DNA of 64,000 bases, from NCBI GenBank assembly GCA_963766765.1, contig CAVYBR010000001.1:88905-152904 (forward strand), in the 5' to 3' direction. The notes below the pieces were generated by a model. The model worked only from the letters and a program-made list of their open reading frames with translations. It had not been told where the DNA came from and made no database searches. This DNA comes from JACCQS01 sp963766765. GTDB lineage: Bacteria > Actinomycetota > Actinomycetes > Mycobacteriales > Geodermatophilaceae. Shown one piece after another: positions 33,169-41,783 of this stretch (positions are counted from its first letter, which is position 1; every line of letters begins with the position of its first letter). The position numbers and the translations under genes are program-made.

Positions 33169-34572
33169 TCACCCGTCCAGCGTCGACTGCATCCGGATGG
33201 AGAGCATCCGATGCCGTACGAGCAGCTCGTCCAGGCCGGCCCGAACCGGCACACCGTCGAGGATGACCGGGTTCCCGGCGACGACCGTGTGCCGCGCGCT
33301 GCTCGGCCCGCAGCGCAGCCAGGCCTCGATCGGATCGCTGAGCGCACCGGCAAACGCCGGCCCCTCCAGCGACCAGACCACCAAGTCACCGCAGGCGCCA
33401 ACTGACAGCTCACCGATCTCGCCCGTCCGGCCGAGGCATCCCGCGCCGCCCCGAGTCGCGATCTCCAGGGCGTCCCGGGCGGACATCGCGGCCGCCCCGT
33501 GTCGGAGCTTGCCCTGCAACATCGCGGTGCGGGCTTCCAGCCACAGGGATGCTGAGTCCGCCGACGCCGAGCCGTCGCACCCCAGCCCGACGGGCGCGCC
33601 CGCGGCACGCAGTTCGGCAACCGGCGCCAGGCCGCTGCCCAGGATCATGTTGCTGCTGGGGCAGTGCGCCGCACCCGTACCCCATGTCCCCAAGCGCGCC
33701 ACCTCGTCGGCGTTCGGCCAGACGCAGTGCGCGATCCACGACCGCGCCGAGCCCCAGCCGACCTCTTCGAAGTAGTCCACCGGTCGCCGGCCGAACATCT
33801 GCAGGCAGAACGCGTCCTCGTCCTGGGTCTCGCAGAGGTGCGTATGCAGTCGTACGTCCAGCCGTTCGGCGAGTTCGGCGGTTGCGCGCATCAGCTCCGT
33901 GGACACTGAGAACGGTGAGCACGGAGCGAGCGCGATCCGCACCATGGATGCGGGGGACCGGTCGTGATGCAATTCGACCAAGCGCTGGGAGTCGGCCAGG
34001 ATCTCGTCGTCGGTCTGCACGACCGAATCCGGCGGCAGACCACCGTCCTTGACCGACAGGGACATCGACCCGCGGGTGGGATGAAACCGCATCCCCAGTT
34101 CCTTGGCCGCCTGGATCTGGGCCGAGATCAGGTCCCCGGATCCCTCCGGATGCACGTAGAGATGATCCGTAGAGGTGGTCGCGCCACCCATGGCCAGTTC
34201 GGTGAGTCCGACGTACGTGCTGACGTAGGCGGCCTCTTCGTCCAGCCGCGACCACAATGGATAGAGCGTGATCAGCCAGTCGAACAGTCCACCGGTCAGC
34301 GCCGGCGCGAAGGCGCGGGTCAGGTTTTGGTACATGTGGTGGTGGGTGTTGACCAGCCCCGGCGTCACCAGGCAACCGGCAGCATCCAGGATCCGTGCGG
34401 CCGAAGGCGGCGGGTCTGCTGCGCCGCCGAGTGCATTGACGACGCCATTCGTGATCGCAACCCAGCCGCCAGGGATCTCGCGGCGCCGATCGTCCACGGT
34501 CGCCACGAGCTCAGCGCCCCGGACGAGCAGGTCGGCGGTCGGTGTCGCGGGCTGGCTCACCGCAGGGATCAT
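33169..34572 (-). CDS. 8-oxoguanine deaminase (amidohydrolase)
   Basis: A 467-residue metal-dependent deaminase of the atrazine-chlorohydrolase/8-oxoguanine deaminase group, converting 8-oxoguanine to urate. Metal and substrate motifs: TPGLVNTHHHMYQNLTRAF, LHTHLCETQDE, WIAHCVWPNADE, and LGCDGSASADSASLW. The longer HHHMYQNLTR form separates this group from plain guanine deaminases. ATG 34572 is chosen; the upstream open frame overlaps the divergent dehydrogenase gene. Its neighbours make and remove urate, which fits well. Confidence 0.88.
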   Translation of the reverse strand: MIPAVSQPATPTADLLVRGAELVATVDDRRREIPGGWVAITNGVVNALGGAADPPPSAARILDAAGCLVTPGLVNTHHHMYQNLTRAFAPALTGGLFDWLITLYPLWSRLDEEAAYVSTYVGLTELAMGGATTSTDHLYVHPEGSGDLISAQIQAAKELGMRFHPTRGSMSLSVKDGGLPPDSVVQTDDEILADSQRLVELHHDRSPASMVRIALAPCSPFSVSTELMRATAELAERLDVRLHTHLCETQDEDAFCLQMFGRRPVDYFEEVGWGSARSWIAHCVWPNADEVARLGTWGTGAAHCPSSNMILGSGLAPVAELRAAGAPVGLGCDGSASADSASLWLEARTAMLQGKLRHGAAAMSARDALEIATRGGAGCLGRTGEIGELSVGACGDLVVWSLEGPAFAGALSDPIEAWLRCGPSSARHTVVAGNPVILDGVPVRAGLDELLVRHRMLSIRMQSTLDG

Positions 34573-34653
34573 GCCAAGCCGGCGTCGTCGCGGTCGAGCC
34601 AGCCGGTATCTGCCGGTCTCCTGCCCGTACCCGATGTCGCCTAGGGTCGCCTT

Positions 34654-35520
34654 GTGCCAGTTCTCACGCCCACGTCGGTCGACGAGGTGCTCGCCCATCT
34701 CGACGAGCGTCCCGACGCGCTGTTGTTGTCCGGCGGCACCGACGTCATGGTCGAGATCAACATGGCCCATCGAAAGGCGCCGCTCGATGTTGTGGCTCTG
34801 CGGCGGGTCGAGGAACTACGTCTATGGCAGCACAACCCGGCCAATGGCACCGGCGGGGAAACAGTGACGATCGGCTCGGCAGTGCCGTACGCGGAGATGG
34901 AGCACGGGAAGCTTGCCGAACTCTTTCCCGCGCTCGCCGAGGCGGCGCGCACCGTCGGGTCGCCGCAGATTCGCGCGGCCGGAACCCTCGGCGGCAACCT
35001 GGGCACCTCCTCCCCGGCCGGTGACGGCCTGCCAGTCCTGTCGGCTTTGGACGGTGTCGTGCACGTGCGATCTGCGTCGGGCAGCCGCGACGTGCCGTTC
35101 GGCGAGTTCATGGTCGGCGTCAAGAAGAACATCCTCCAGCCGGGGGAGTTGATCACCGGCGTCACGCTGCCCGTACGTCGCGGTTGGCAGGGTTATGCGA
35201 AAGTCGGCGTACGGAACGCGATGGTGATCGCCACCGCCTCCGCATGCCTGGCGATGGACCGGGACGGCGGCACCGTGAGCCTGGCACTGGGTGCCGTAGG
35301 ACCCACCATCCTGCGCTGCACCGGGGCAGAGACATGGCTGGGCGAGCACACCGATCTCGCCGCCGACCCGCTCGAGATCAGCGAGGCGCTCGTCGCCGAA
35401 TTCGGTCAGCGAGCAGCGACCGAGGCCCGACCGATCGATGACCACCGCTCTACGGCTGTCTACCGCACCCATGCCGTAGGCGTACTTGCGAGCCGACTAC
35501 TGAGGAGGGCTTGCGCGTGA
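34654..35520 (+). CDS. xanthine dehydrogenase FAD-binding subunit
   Basis: A 288-residue subunit of the molybdenum hydroxylase family. FAD-binding motifs are LLSGGTDVMVEIN and AAGTLGGNLGTSSPAGDGLP, followed by the C-terminal CO_deh_flav_C-like domain (YAKVGVRNAMVIATASA). GTG start at 34654. It is followed by the iron-sulfur and molybdenum subunits with 4-base overlaps. Confidence 0.92.
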   Translation: MPVLTPTSVDEVLAHLDERPDALLLSGGTDVMVEINMAHRKAPLDVVALRRVEELRLWQHNPANGTGGETVTIGSAVPYAEMEHGKLAELFPALAEAARTVGSPQIRAAGTLGGNLGTSSPAGDGLPVLSALDGVVHVRSASGSRDVPFGEFMVGVKKNILQPGELITGVTLPVRRGWQGYAKVGVRNAMVIATASACLAMDRDGGTVSLALGAVGPTILRCTGAETWLGEHTDLAADPLEISEALVAEFGQRAATEARPIDDHRSTAVYRTHAVGVLASRLLRRACA

Positions 35521-36017
35521 CGACTGCCGGCGAACCGGAGATCTACCGGCTGACGGTGAACGGCGAATCCCACGATGTTCAAGACGCCTGGTTGGGCGAA
35601 AGCCTGCTGTATGTACTGCGCGAACGGCTCGGGCTGCCCGGCTCCAAGGGTGCCTGCGAGCAGGGGGAGTGCGGCAGCTGCACGGTCTTGCTCGATGGAG
35701 CCGCCATCTGCGCGTGCCTGGTCATGGCCGCATCGGCAACCGAGGCAGACATCGTCACTGTGGAAGGCATTGGCGCCCCGGGCGGGCTGACCGACGTACA
35801 AACCGCGTTCCTCGACGAAGGGGCGGTGCAGTGCGGATTCTGTACGCCCGGTCTCATCGTCGCCGTTCACAACCTGCTGGACAACAACCCGAAACCGACG
35901 GCACTCGAGACTCGAGAAGCCCTGTCCGGCAACATCTGCCGCTGTACCGGATACGGCCGAATCTTCGCCGCTGTGGACGCTGTTGTCGCGAGTCGGTCTG
36001 AGCAGGCGCAGCGATGA
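35517..36017 (+). CDS. xanthine dehydrogenase iron-sulfur subunit
   Basis: A 166-residue protein with two [2Fe-2S] clusters. The plant-type cluster motif is CEQGECGSCTVLLDG; the second is QCGFCTPGLIV with NICRCTGYGRI. Both are complete. GTG 35517 overlaps the previous stop (GTGA) and has a GAGGAGGG site 8 bases upstream; a TTG at 35511 is too close to that site. The ATG of the large subunit overlaps its stop. Confidence 0.94.
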   Translation: MTTAGEPEIYRLTVNGESHDVQDAWLGESLLYVLRERLGLPGSKGACEQGECGSCTVLLDGAAICACLVMAASATEADIVTVEGIGAPGGLTDVQTAFLDEGAVQCGFCTPGLIVAVHNLLDNNPKPTALETREALSGNICRCTGYGRIFAAVDAVVASRSEQAQR

Positions 36018-38325
36018 CCGACGTCTCCGCACCCACGAGCACCACGAGCACGGCGACTACAACAGCGACCGAGCTGCGCCCGGGCGAGCTCGGGACCAAT
36101 GCCACGCGGCCGGACGGCGTCCCGAAGGTCCAGGGCCGGTTCGCTTTCTCCAATGATCTGTGGGCCGAGGGGATGCTCTGGGGAGCCACGCTGCGCTCCC
36201 CGCACCCGTACGCCCGGATCCGCTCGATCGACGTCACCGGAGCGTGGAAGATCGCCGGAGTCGAGACGATCCTGACCGCCGAGGACGTACCAGGTCAGGC
36301 GACCTACGGTCTGATCAGCCATGACCAGACCGTCTTCGCAACCGAATTCGTGCGCTATCGCGGCGAACCTGTGGCTGCGGTGGCCGCCGATCATCCAGAG
36401 ACGTGCCGCCGCGCTTTGGCCGCCATCGTCGTCGACTACGAGGTCTTGGAACCGCTGACCGATCCGGAGGAGTCGATCGCCGGTACGCGGGACCCGATCC
36501 ACCCGGACGGAAACCTGATCCGGCATCAGCGCATCCTGCGCGGCGATTCGGAGGCGACCGGCCCGATCGTCGTCGAGGGTACGTACGAAATCGGCATGCA
36601 GGACCAGGCGTTCCTCGGTCCGGAGGCCGCACTTGCCGTGCCCGATGACGACGGCGCCGGGCTCGAGCTCTACATCGCCACGCAGTGGCTGCACGAGGAT
36701 CGCAAGCAGGTCGCTGCCTGCCTCGGGATGCCCGAGGAGAAGGTGCGCCTGGTGCTGGGGGGGGTGGGTGGCGCCTTCGGCGCGCGGGAGGACATCAGCC
36801 TGCAGGTGCACTGCAGCCTGCTGGCGCTGCGCAGCGGGCGGCCGGTCAAGATGCAGTACGGCCGGGAGGAGAGCTTCTACGGCCACGTCCACCGGCACCC
36901 GGCCAAGATCTGGATGCGGCATCACGCCGAGTGCCGACGGGGAGATCATCAAGATCGAAGCTCGGATGGTGTTCGACGGCGGCGCGTACACCTCGACGTC
37001 GCCGGCCGTGCTCATCAACGGCGTCACGCACGCTCAGGGGCCGTACCGTTGCGCGAACGCGGTGGTCGACGGCTAGGCGGCCCGTACCAACAACCCACCG
37101 TGCGGTGCGATGCGCGGCTTCGGGGTCGTCCAGGCGTGTTTCGCCCACGAGGGCCAGATGGACAAGCTGGCCGCGGCGTGCGGATCTGAGCCCGGTCGAG
37201 GTACGGCTGCGCAACGCGATGCGTACCGGCGACCCGCTGATCACCGGGCAGCCGTTGACAGCGTCGCCCCGGTGGAGCGCTGCATCCGGGAGACCGACGC
37301 GCTGCCGATGCCGCCCGGATCTCGCGACTGACGCTGATGTGCTGTCGTTGCCGGGCGGTGCCGGCCGCACGGCTGATCGAGGCCACGTCAAGCGCGGGGT
37401 CGGCTTCGGCGTTTCCATCAAGAACCTCATGTACTCCGAAGGCTTCGACGACTACTCGACGGCGCGCTGCATGCTCAACGACGGCGTGGTCACGCTGAAG
37501 TTCGCGACATCCGAGGTCGGCCAGGGCTTCGTGATGCTCGCCCAGCAGATCGCCCGAACCATCCTGGGCGTGGACGAAGTCATGCTGGACACCATCGACA
37601 CCCAGATCGGCTCGTCAGGCAGCACGTCGGCGAGCCGGCAGACCTGGATGTCCGGGGGAGCCGTCGACGCAGCCTGCCGCCGGGTCCGCGAGCTGCTCTT
37701 CGAAGCGGTGGCGGAGCAATTCGCGGTGCCGGTCGTGCAACTCGCCATTCAGGGGACCGACGTCGTGGACACGATCGGTTCGCTCAGGGTGCCGGTGGCT
37801 CGGGCCTCAGCCGGGTTGAAGTTGGACGAGACCGTCGAATACCGGCACCGGGCGACTGATGAATTGGACGAAAACGGCCAGGGCAACTGCCACGTGGCCT
37901 TCGCCTTCGTCGCGCACCGGGCCGTGGTGGACGTCGACGCTGAGCTCGGTCTGGTCAAAGTCGTCCAGATCGCGACGGCCCAGGATGTCGGGCGCGCGTT
38001 GAATCCGCTGTCGGTGGCTGGCCAGATCGAGGGCGGCATCGCTCAGGGTCTGGGCTTGGCGGTGATGGAGGAGATCATCGTGACCGACGGCATGGTGCGA
38101 AACGCGAGCTTCACCGACTACCTGCTGCCGACCGCTCTGGATGCGCCGTCAGTCGTGTTCAGCCTGATCGAGGAGCCGGACCCGCAGGCCCCATTGGGCG
38201 CCAAGGGAGTCGGGGAACCCCCGTGCATCTCCGTGACGCCGGCGATCGTCGCCGCGATCCGCGATGCGACTGGTCGGGACATCAGCCGCGTCCCGGTCCG
38301 GCCGCAGGACATCTGCCTCGGCTGA
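36014..38325 (+). pseudogene. xanthine dehydrogenase molybdenum subunit, four frameshifts and one stop
   Basis: The molybdopterin-binding subunit should be about 769 residues. The first 305 residues (GTNATRPDGVPKVQGRFAF, TQWLHEDRKQVAACLGMP, GGVGGAFGARED) and the last 335 (GVSIKNLMYSEGF, SEVGQGFVMLAQQ, GAKGVGEPP) are normal. Between 36926 and 37320 the protein continues only by changing frame at about 36930, 37182, 37258 and 37315, and by reading through TAG at 37074-37076 where Tyr is expected (GYAARTNNPP). All indels are single bases and net to +2, leaving intact protein on each side. If real, the dehydrogenase is dead; error is equally plausible. Confidence 0.85.
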
Positions 38326-38329
38326 AGCC

Positions 38330-38400
38330 CTGACCGGACTTTCTCCGGATAAGGGCACTTCTGGCGCAGCGCTGACCGGACTTTCTCCGGAGAAAGTCCC
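38330..38400 (+). repeat. dispersed intergenic palindromic repeat, copy 1
   Basis: Two copies of CTGACCGGACTTTCTCCGGA lie 43 bases apart. The second is part of a perfect 22-base palindrome centred on TCCGGA (38378-38399). The whole ~70-base unit matches, in inverse orientation, the element at 51997-52067. It lies between two convergent genes, so it may terminate both. Confidence 0.85.
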
Positions 38401-38421
38401 GTTTGGCCGGGCCGTCAGCGG

Positions 38422-39624
38422 TTAGGTGCCGTCGAGGAGTTCGCGCGCAGCGCCGGGCGGGAGTTGCTGCGTCGAGCCCAACAGCGGCCGAGCCTCGACG
38501 AGGGCTCGAGCTTCCTCTCGGCTGACTCCGGAACCTTCCAGCACTCGCACCGCCTGAGCGGGCGGCAGGGCGTCGAACCAGCTGCGGCCCAGCGCCTTTC
38601 GACCTTCTACCGTCGGCCTACCCCACAATCGAAGCCTGGCCATGCCCCCGTCCGGATAGATATCGAGCCTTACCTGCGACACCCCCGGCCCGCCGGGCGT
38701 GAGCACGAAGCGGTGCGGGGTGTCGGGCTGCAGAGGGGTCCGCGGCAGGATTTCGGTCCATGCCGCGGCGTCATTGGGATCGGCACCCTCGAGGCATCCG
38801 GTCAACCGCGCCGCGCCGGGGGAGTTGCCGAGGAAGTACGAGGTATCCAGCTCGGCCATCGCCACGACGCCCGCGCAAGCCAGCTCGACCGTGACCCAGT
38901 CGTTTGCCTCATCCCGGCGGCGCGCGGTCTCCCAGCCCTCGCCCATGTTCCGCGCGAGCCCGCGCCCGATCAACTGGTGCGGTGTCCCGTAGAACTGGTT
39001 GCTCACTCCGGTGATGCGGCCGCCATTCTCCAACGCGGCAAGGTCGAACGGTCCGACATCCAGCGGTCGGGGGTCGGCGACGGGGACGCCGTGCACGCGC
39101 AGTCGGGCGACCCCGCCGTCCGGAAAGATATTGAGCCGGACGTGGGTCACCCGCACCGCGGAGTCCACTGCGAATCCGTTGGGGGTTCCGCCGCGCAGTT
39201 CGACCAATCCGAGCAGCGGAATCCACGTCGCTGCCTCGACCTCGGCGGACGAGGGGTGGCCGTCGATCGCAGCGCCGTCCAGTGACGCGTACGGAGGGAA
39301 GTTTCCGGTGAACCACGCGGTGTCGATGACGACGCCGTGCACGCAGCCCGGGACGCCGAGGCGGACGACTGCCCAGTCATGGCCGGGCTCGCGCCGACGC
39401 CGGGTCTCCCAACCGTCGTAGACCTTCCCCTTGTGTCCGAAGTCGGCGACGGGGGCGGCCGGCCACGGGAGGACGAGGTTCTCCCGTTCGGCGAAGAACT
39501 CGTCGTTGGCGTCGATAACCGCGCCGCCGAGCGAGCGGGAGGCAAGGTCGGGGAGCCTCGCGAACGCGGGCGCCTGGTCGGCCGCGGCGGCCGGTGCCGG
39601 TGCTGCTGTCGGAGCGTCGGTCAT
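38422..39624 (-). CDS. alc: allantoicase
   Basis: A 400-residue enzyme hydrolysing allantoate to ureidoglycolate and urea. It has the two internally repeated allantoicase domains: WETRRRREPGHDWAVVRLG with IDTAWFTGNFPPYASLDG in the first and WETARRRDEANDWVTVEL with LDTSYFLGNSPGAARLTG in the second, each ending IFPDGGVARLRVHG or IYPDGGMARLRLWG. A short C-terminal extension is Ala/Pro-rich. Its start overlaps the allantoinase stop by 4 bases. Confidence 0.95.
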   Translation of the reverse strand: MTDAPTAAPAPAAAADQAPAFARLPDLASRSLGGAVIDANDEFFAERENLVLPWPAAPVADFGHKGKVYDGWETRRRREPGHDWAVVRLGVPGCVHGVVIDTAWFTGNFPPYASLDGAAIDGHPSSAEVEAATWIPLLGLVELRGGTPNGFAVDSAVRVTHVRLNIFPDGGVARLRVHGVPVADPRPLDVGPFDLAALENGGRITGVSNQFYGTPHQLIGRGLARNMGEGWETARRRDEANDWVTVELACAGVVAMAELDTSYFLGNSPGAARLTGCLEGADPNDAAAWTEILPRTPLQPDTPHRFVLTPGGPGVSQVRLDIYPDGGMARLRLWGRPTVEGRKALGRSWFDALPPAQAVRVLEGSGVSREEARALVEARPLLGSTQQLPPGAARELLDGT

Positions 39625-40970
39625 GCCTCACCTCTGGTCAGGAGCCGGCCGTGCGGATCCGCACCGGTCTCGCGGCCGCGTACCCAGCTTTGTCGCACGA
39701 TGCCAGACAGTGTCCGTCCTGCGTACGGAGTCAGCGGGTGCCGGTGCTGCAGCCGCGCTGGATCGACCACGAATGTCTCATCCGGCGCGAAGACAGCGAA
39801 GTCTGCGTCGTACCCCGAAGCAATCCTGCCCTTGCGGGTCAGCCCAGCCAACGTCGCAGGACGCTCAGCCATCCAGGTCACCACATCGGTCAGTGGCACT
39901 GCGCGCTGCTGAGCACCGGTCCAGACTGCGGACAGCGACAGCTGCAGCGAGCTGATGCCGCCCCAGGCCGCGCCGAAGTCGCCGGTGTCGGGTCGCTTCA
40001 GCGCGGGAGGGGAGGGGGAGTGGTCGGAGACGATGCAGTCGATGTCACCGGCCTGCAGGCCTGCCCAGAGCCGCTCGCGGTTCTCCTCCTCTCGGATCGG
40101 CGGACAACATTTGAACTGTGTCGCACCGTCCGGCACGTCCTCGGCGGCGAAGCTCAGATAGTGCGGGCAGGTCTCCACACTGATCCGGACGCCCTCCTCG
40201 CGAGCCTCGTGCAGCATCCCCAAAGCGTCGGCGTTGGCCAGATGCAGGATGTGCGCCCGTCCACCGATGTCCCGGGCAGCGTCAATCACGGCTGCGATCG
40301 CGCTGTGCTCCGCCGCGCGCGGCCGGGACCCGAGAAAGTCCAGATAGCTGCGACCGCTCGGGTCGGGCGCGGCATCGATGGTGCCGGCGTCCTCGGCATG
40401 CACGATGAGGAGACCATCGAATTCGGCAATCTCGGCCAGCGCCGACCGCATCCCGTCGTTGTCGAGGGCGGGGAACTCGTCGACGCCGGAGTGCAGCAGG
40501 AAGCACTTGAACCCGAACACTCCCGCCTCGTGCAGCGGGTGCAGTCGACCGATACTGCTGGGCACCGCTCCGCCCCAGAAGCCGACGTCGACGTGGCATT
40601 TGCCATGTGCGGCCACGCGTTTTGCGGCTAGCGCAGTCAGGTCGATCGTTGGTGGGATGCTGTTGAGCGGCATGTCGATGATCGTGGTGATGCCGCCGGC
40701 CGCTGCCGCCCGGGTGGCGGTCGCAAAGCCCTCCCACTCCGTACGGCCGGGTTCGTTGACGTGCACGTGGGTATCGACGAGTCCCGGTAGCAGTACCACG
40801 TCGTCGCCCAACTCCACGAGCCGTTCGGCTGCGGGCACGTCGTCGTACGGCGTGAGCGCGACGATCCGGCCGTCGCGCACCCCCACGCACCCCGGCAGCT
40901 CAGACGTCACGCCATCGCGGATCAGGACGGCCCGCCGAGCACGAATCACCAGATCAAGGTCGACGGACAC
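39621..40970 (-). CDS. allB: allantoinase
   Basis: A 449-residue cyclic amidohydrolase opening allantoin. The binuclear metal motifs are LLPGLVDTHVHVNEPGRTEW, FGFKCFLLHSGVDEFP (carboxylated Lys), HILHLANADALGML and CIVSDHSPSP. Operon with alc (ATGA overlap), allB first. Confidence 0.95.
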   Translation of the reverse strand: MSVDLDLVIRARRAVLIRDGVTSELPGCVGVRDGRIVALTPYDDVPAAERLVELGDDVVLLPGLVDTHVHVNEPGRTEWEGFATATRAAAAGGITTIIDMPLNSIPPTIDLTALAAKRVAAHGKCHVDVGFWGGAVPSSIGRLHPLHEAGVFGFKCFLLHSGVDEFPALDNDGMRSALAEIAEFDGLLIVHAEDAGTIDAAPDPSGRSYLDFLGSRPRAAEHSAIAAVIDAARDIGGRAHILHLANADALGMLHEAREEGVRISVETCPHYLSFAAEDVPDGATQFKCCPPIREEENRERLWAGLQAGDIDCIVSDHSPSPPALKRPDTGDFGAAWGGISSLQLSLSAVWTGAQQRAVPLTDVVTWMAERPATLAGLTRKGRIASGYDADFAVFAPDETFVVDPARLQHRHPLTPYAGRTLSGIVRQSWVRGRETGADPHGRLLTRGEA

Positions 40971-40997
40971 GGGACGACCCTTCCATCCTTGCGAGGT

Positions 40998-41321
40998 TCA
41001 GTGCGAGCCGCCGGCCTCTATGGCGACGACGCCGAGGACGACCAGCACCAGACCGCCGACTTGAATCGCTGACAATCCCTCGCCGAAGAGCGGAACGCTC
41101 AGCACCGCAACGGCTGCTACGCCGACTGCGGCCCAGATTCCGTAGGCAACGCCGAGCGGGACACCGCGGGTGAGGGTGAAGGACAGTAGGACGAACGCCA
41201 ACACGTAACCCACGACGACGACGAGGGCAAAACCCAGCTTCGAAAAGCCTTCCGATGCTCGAAGGCTCAGCGTCGCCAGCACCTCGCTGACAATCGCACC
41301 GGCCAGGAACAGGTAGCCCAT
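40998..41321 (-). CDS. SMR family small multidrug transporter
   Basis: A 107-residue four-helix transporter. The essential membrane Glu lies in GAIVSEVLATLSLRASEGF; the conserved WAAVGVAAVA and PLFGEGLSAIQVGGLVLVVLGV segments follow. In a purine catabolism region it might export guanidinium or other nitrogen cations, as some SMR proteins do, but the sequence does not decide. ATG at 41321, divergent from trmO. Confidence 0.9.
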   Translation of the reverse strand: MGYLFLAGAIVSEVLATLSLRASEGFSKLGFALVVVVGYVLAFVLLSFTLTRGVPLGVAYGIWAAVGVAAVAVLSVPLFGEGLSAIQVGGLVLVVLGVVAIEAGGSH

Positions 41322-41445
41322 AACGGTTCTCCTCTACGTCGCGGCGGGACCGGCCGAAGTATCACGGCTGCTGAGCCGGGGGTTTGCGCAACCTGACGCA
41401 GCACCCAAGCAGGGAGATGAGGGAGCGCCTGAGGCCTGGCTGGTC

Positions 41446-41748
41446 ATGGCGGAAGCCGTCACTGACGGAATCCGCGACCTGCAAGTCGGCAGCCAGGTCA
41501 TCTTGCTGACCTGGCTCGATCGGGCCCGCCGTGACGTCCTGATCGTGCATCCGCGCGGCGATCCGGCCAATCCGGCGACCGGCGTGTTCAGCACCCGATC
41601 GCCGCAGCGGCCGAACCCGATCGGACACCACGTCGTACAGATCGTGGCGATCGAGGACAACCGAATCCGGGTGCGCAATCTCGAGGCACTCGACGGAACA
41701 CCGATCGTCGACATCAAGCCGATTCTCGAACCGCGGGGCCAACGCTGA
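41446..41748 (+). CDS. TrmO-like tRNA methyltransferase, N-terminus incomplete
   Basis: TrmO adds the N6-methyl group to t6A37 of tRNA. From ATG 41446 the protein is 100 residues: DLQVGSQVILLTWLDRA, GVFSTRSPQRPNPIG and LEALDGTPIVDIKPIL are hallmarks. Family similarity extends upstream in frame (PDAAPKQGDEGAPEAWLV, from about 41395), yet no ATG, GTG or TTG exists in that frame back to the divergent SMR start. So the N-terminal strand with the usual IGxVRSP-like opening is missing or displaced by a frameshift. Confidence 0.75.
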   Translation: MAEAVTDGIRDLQVGSQVILLTWLDRARRDVLIVHPRGDPANPATGVFSTRSPQRPNPIGHHVVQIVAIEDNRIRVRNLEALDGTPIVDIKPILEPRGQR

Positions 41749-41783
41749 TCGCCGCCCGGCCCGCCGACAAGCCGCTGGTCGAC

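Noticed and set aside
36760..36775. Long G run in the molybdenum subunit as another frameshift
   Set aside because: The frame across it reads the conserved GGVGGAFGARED correctly.
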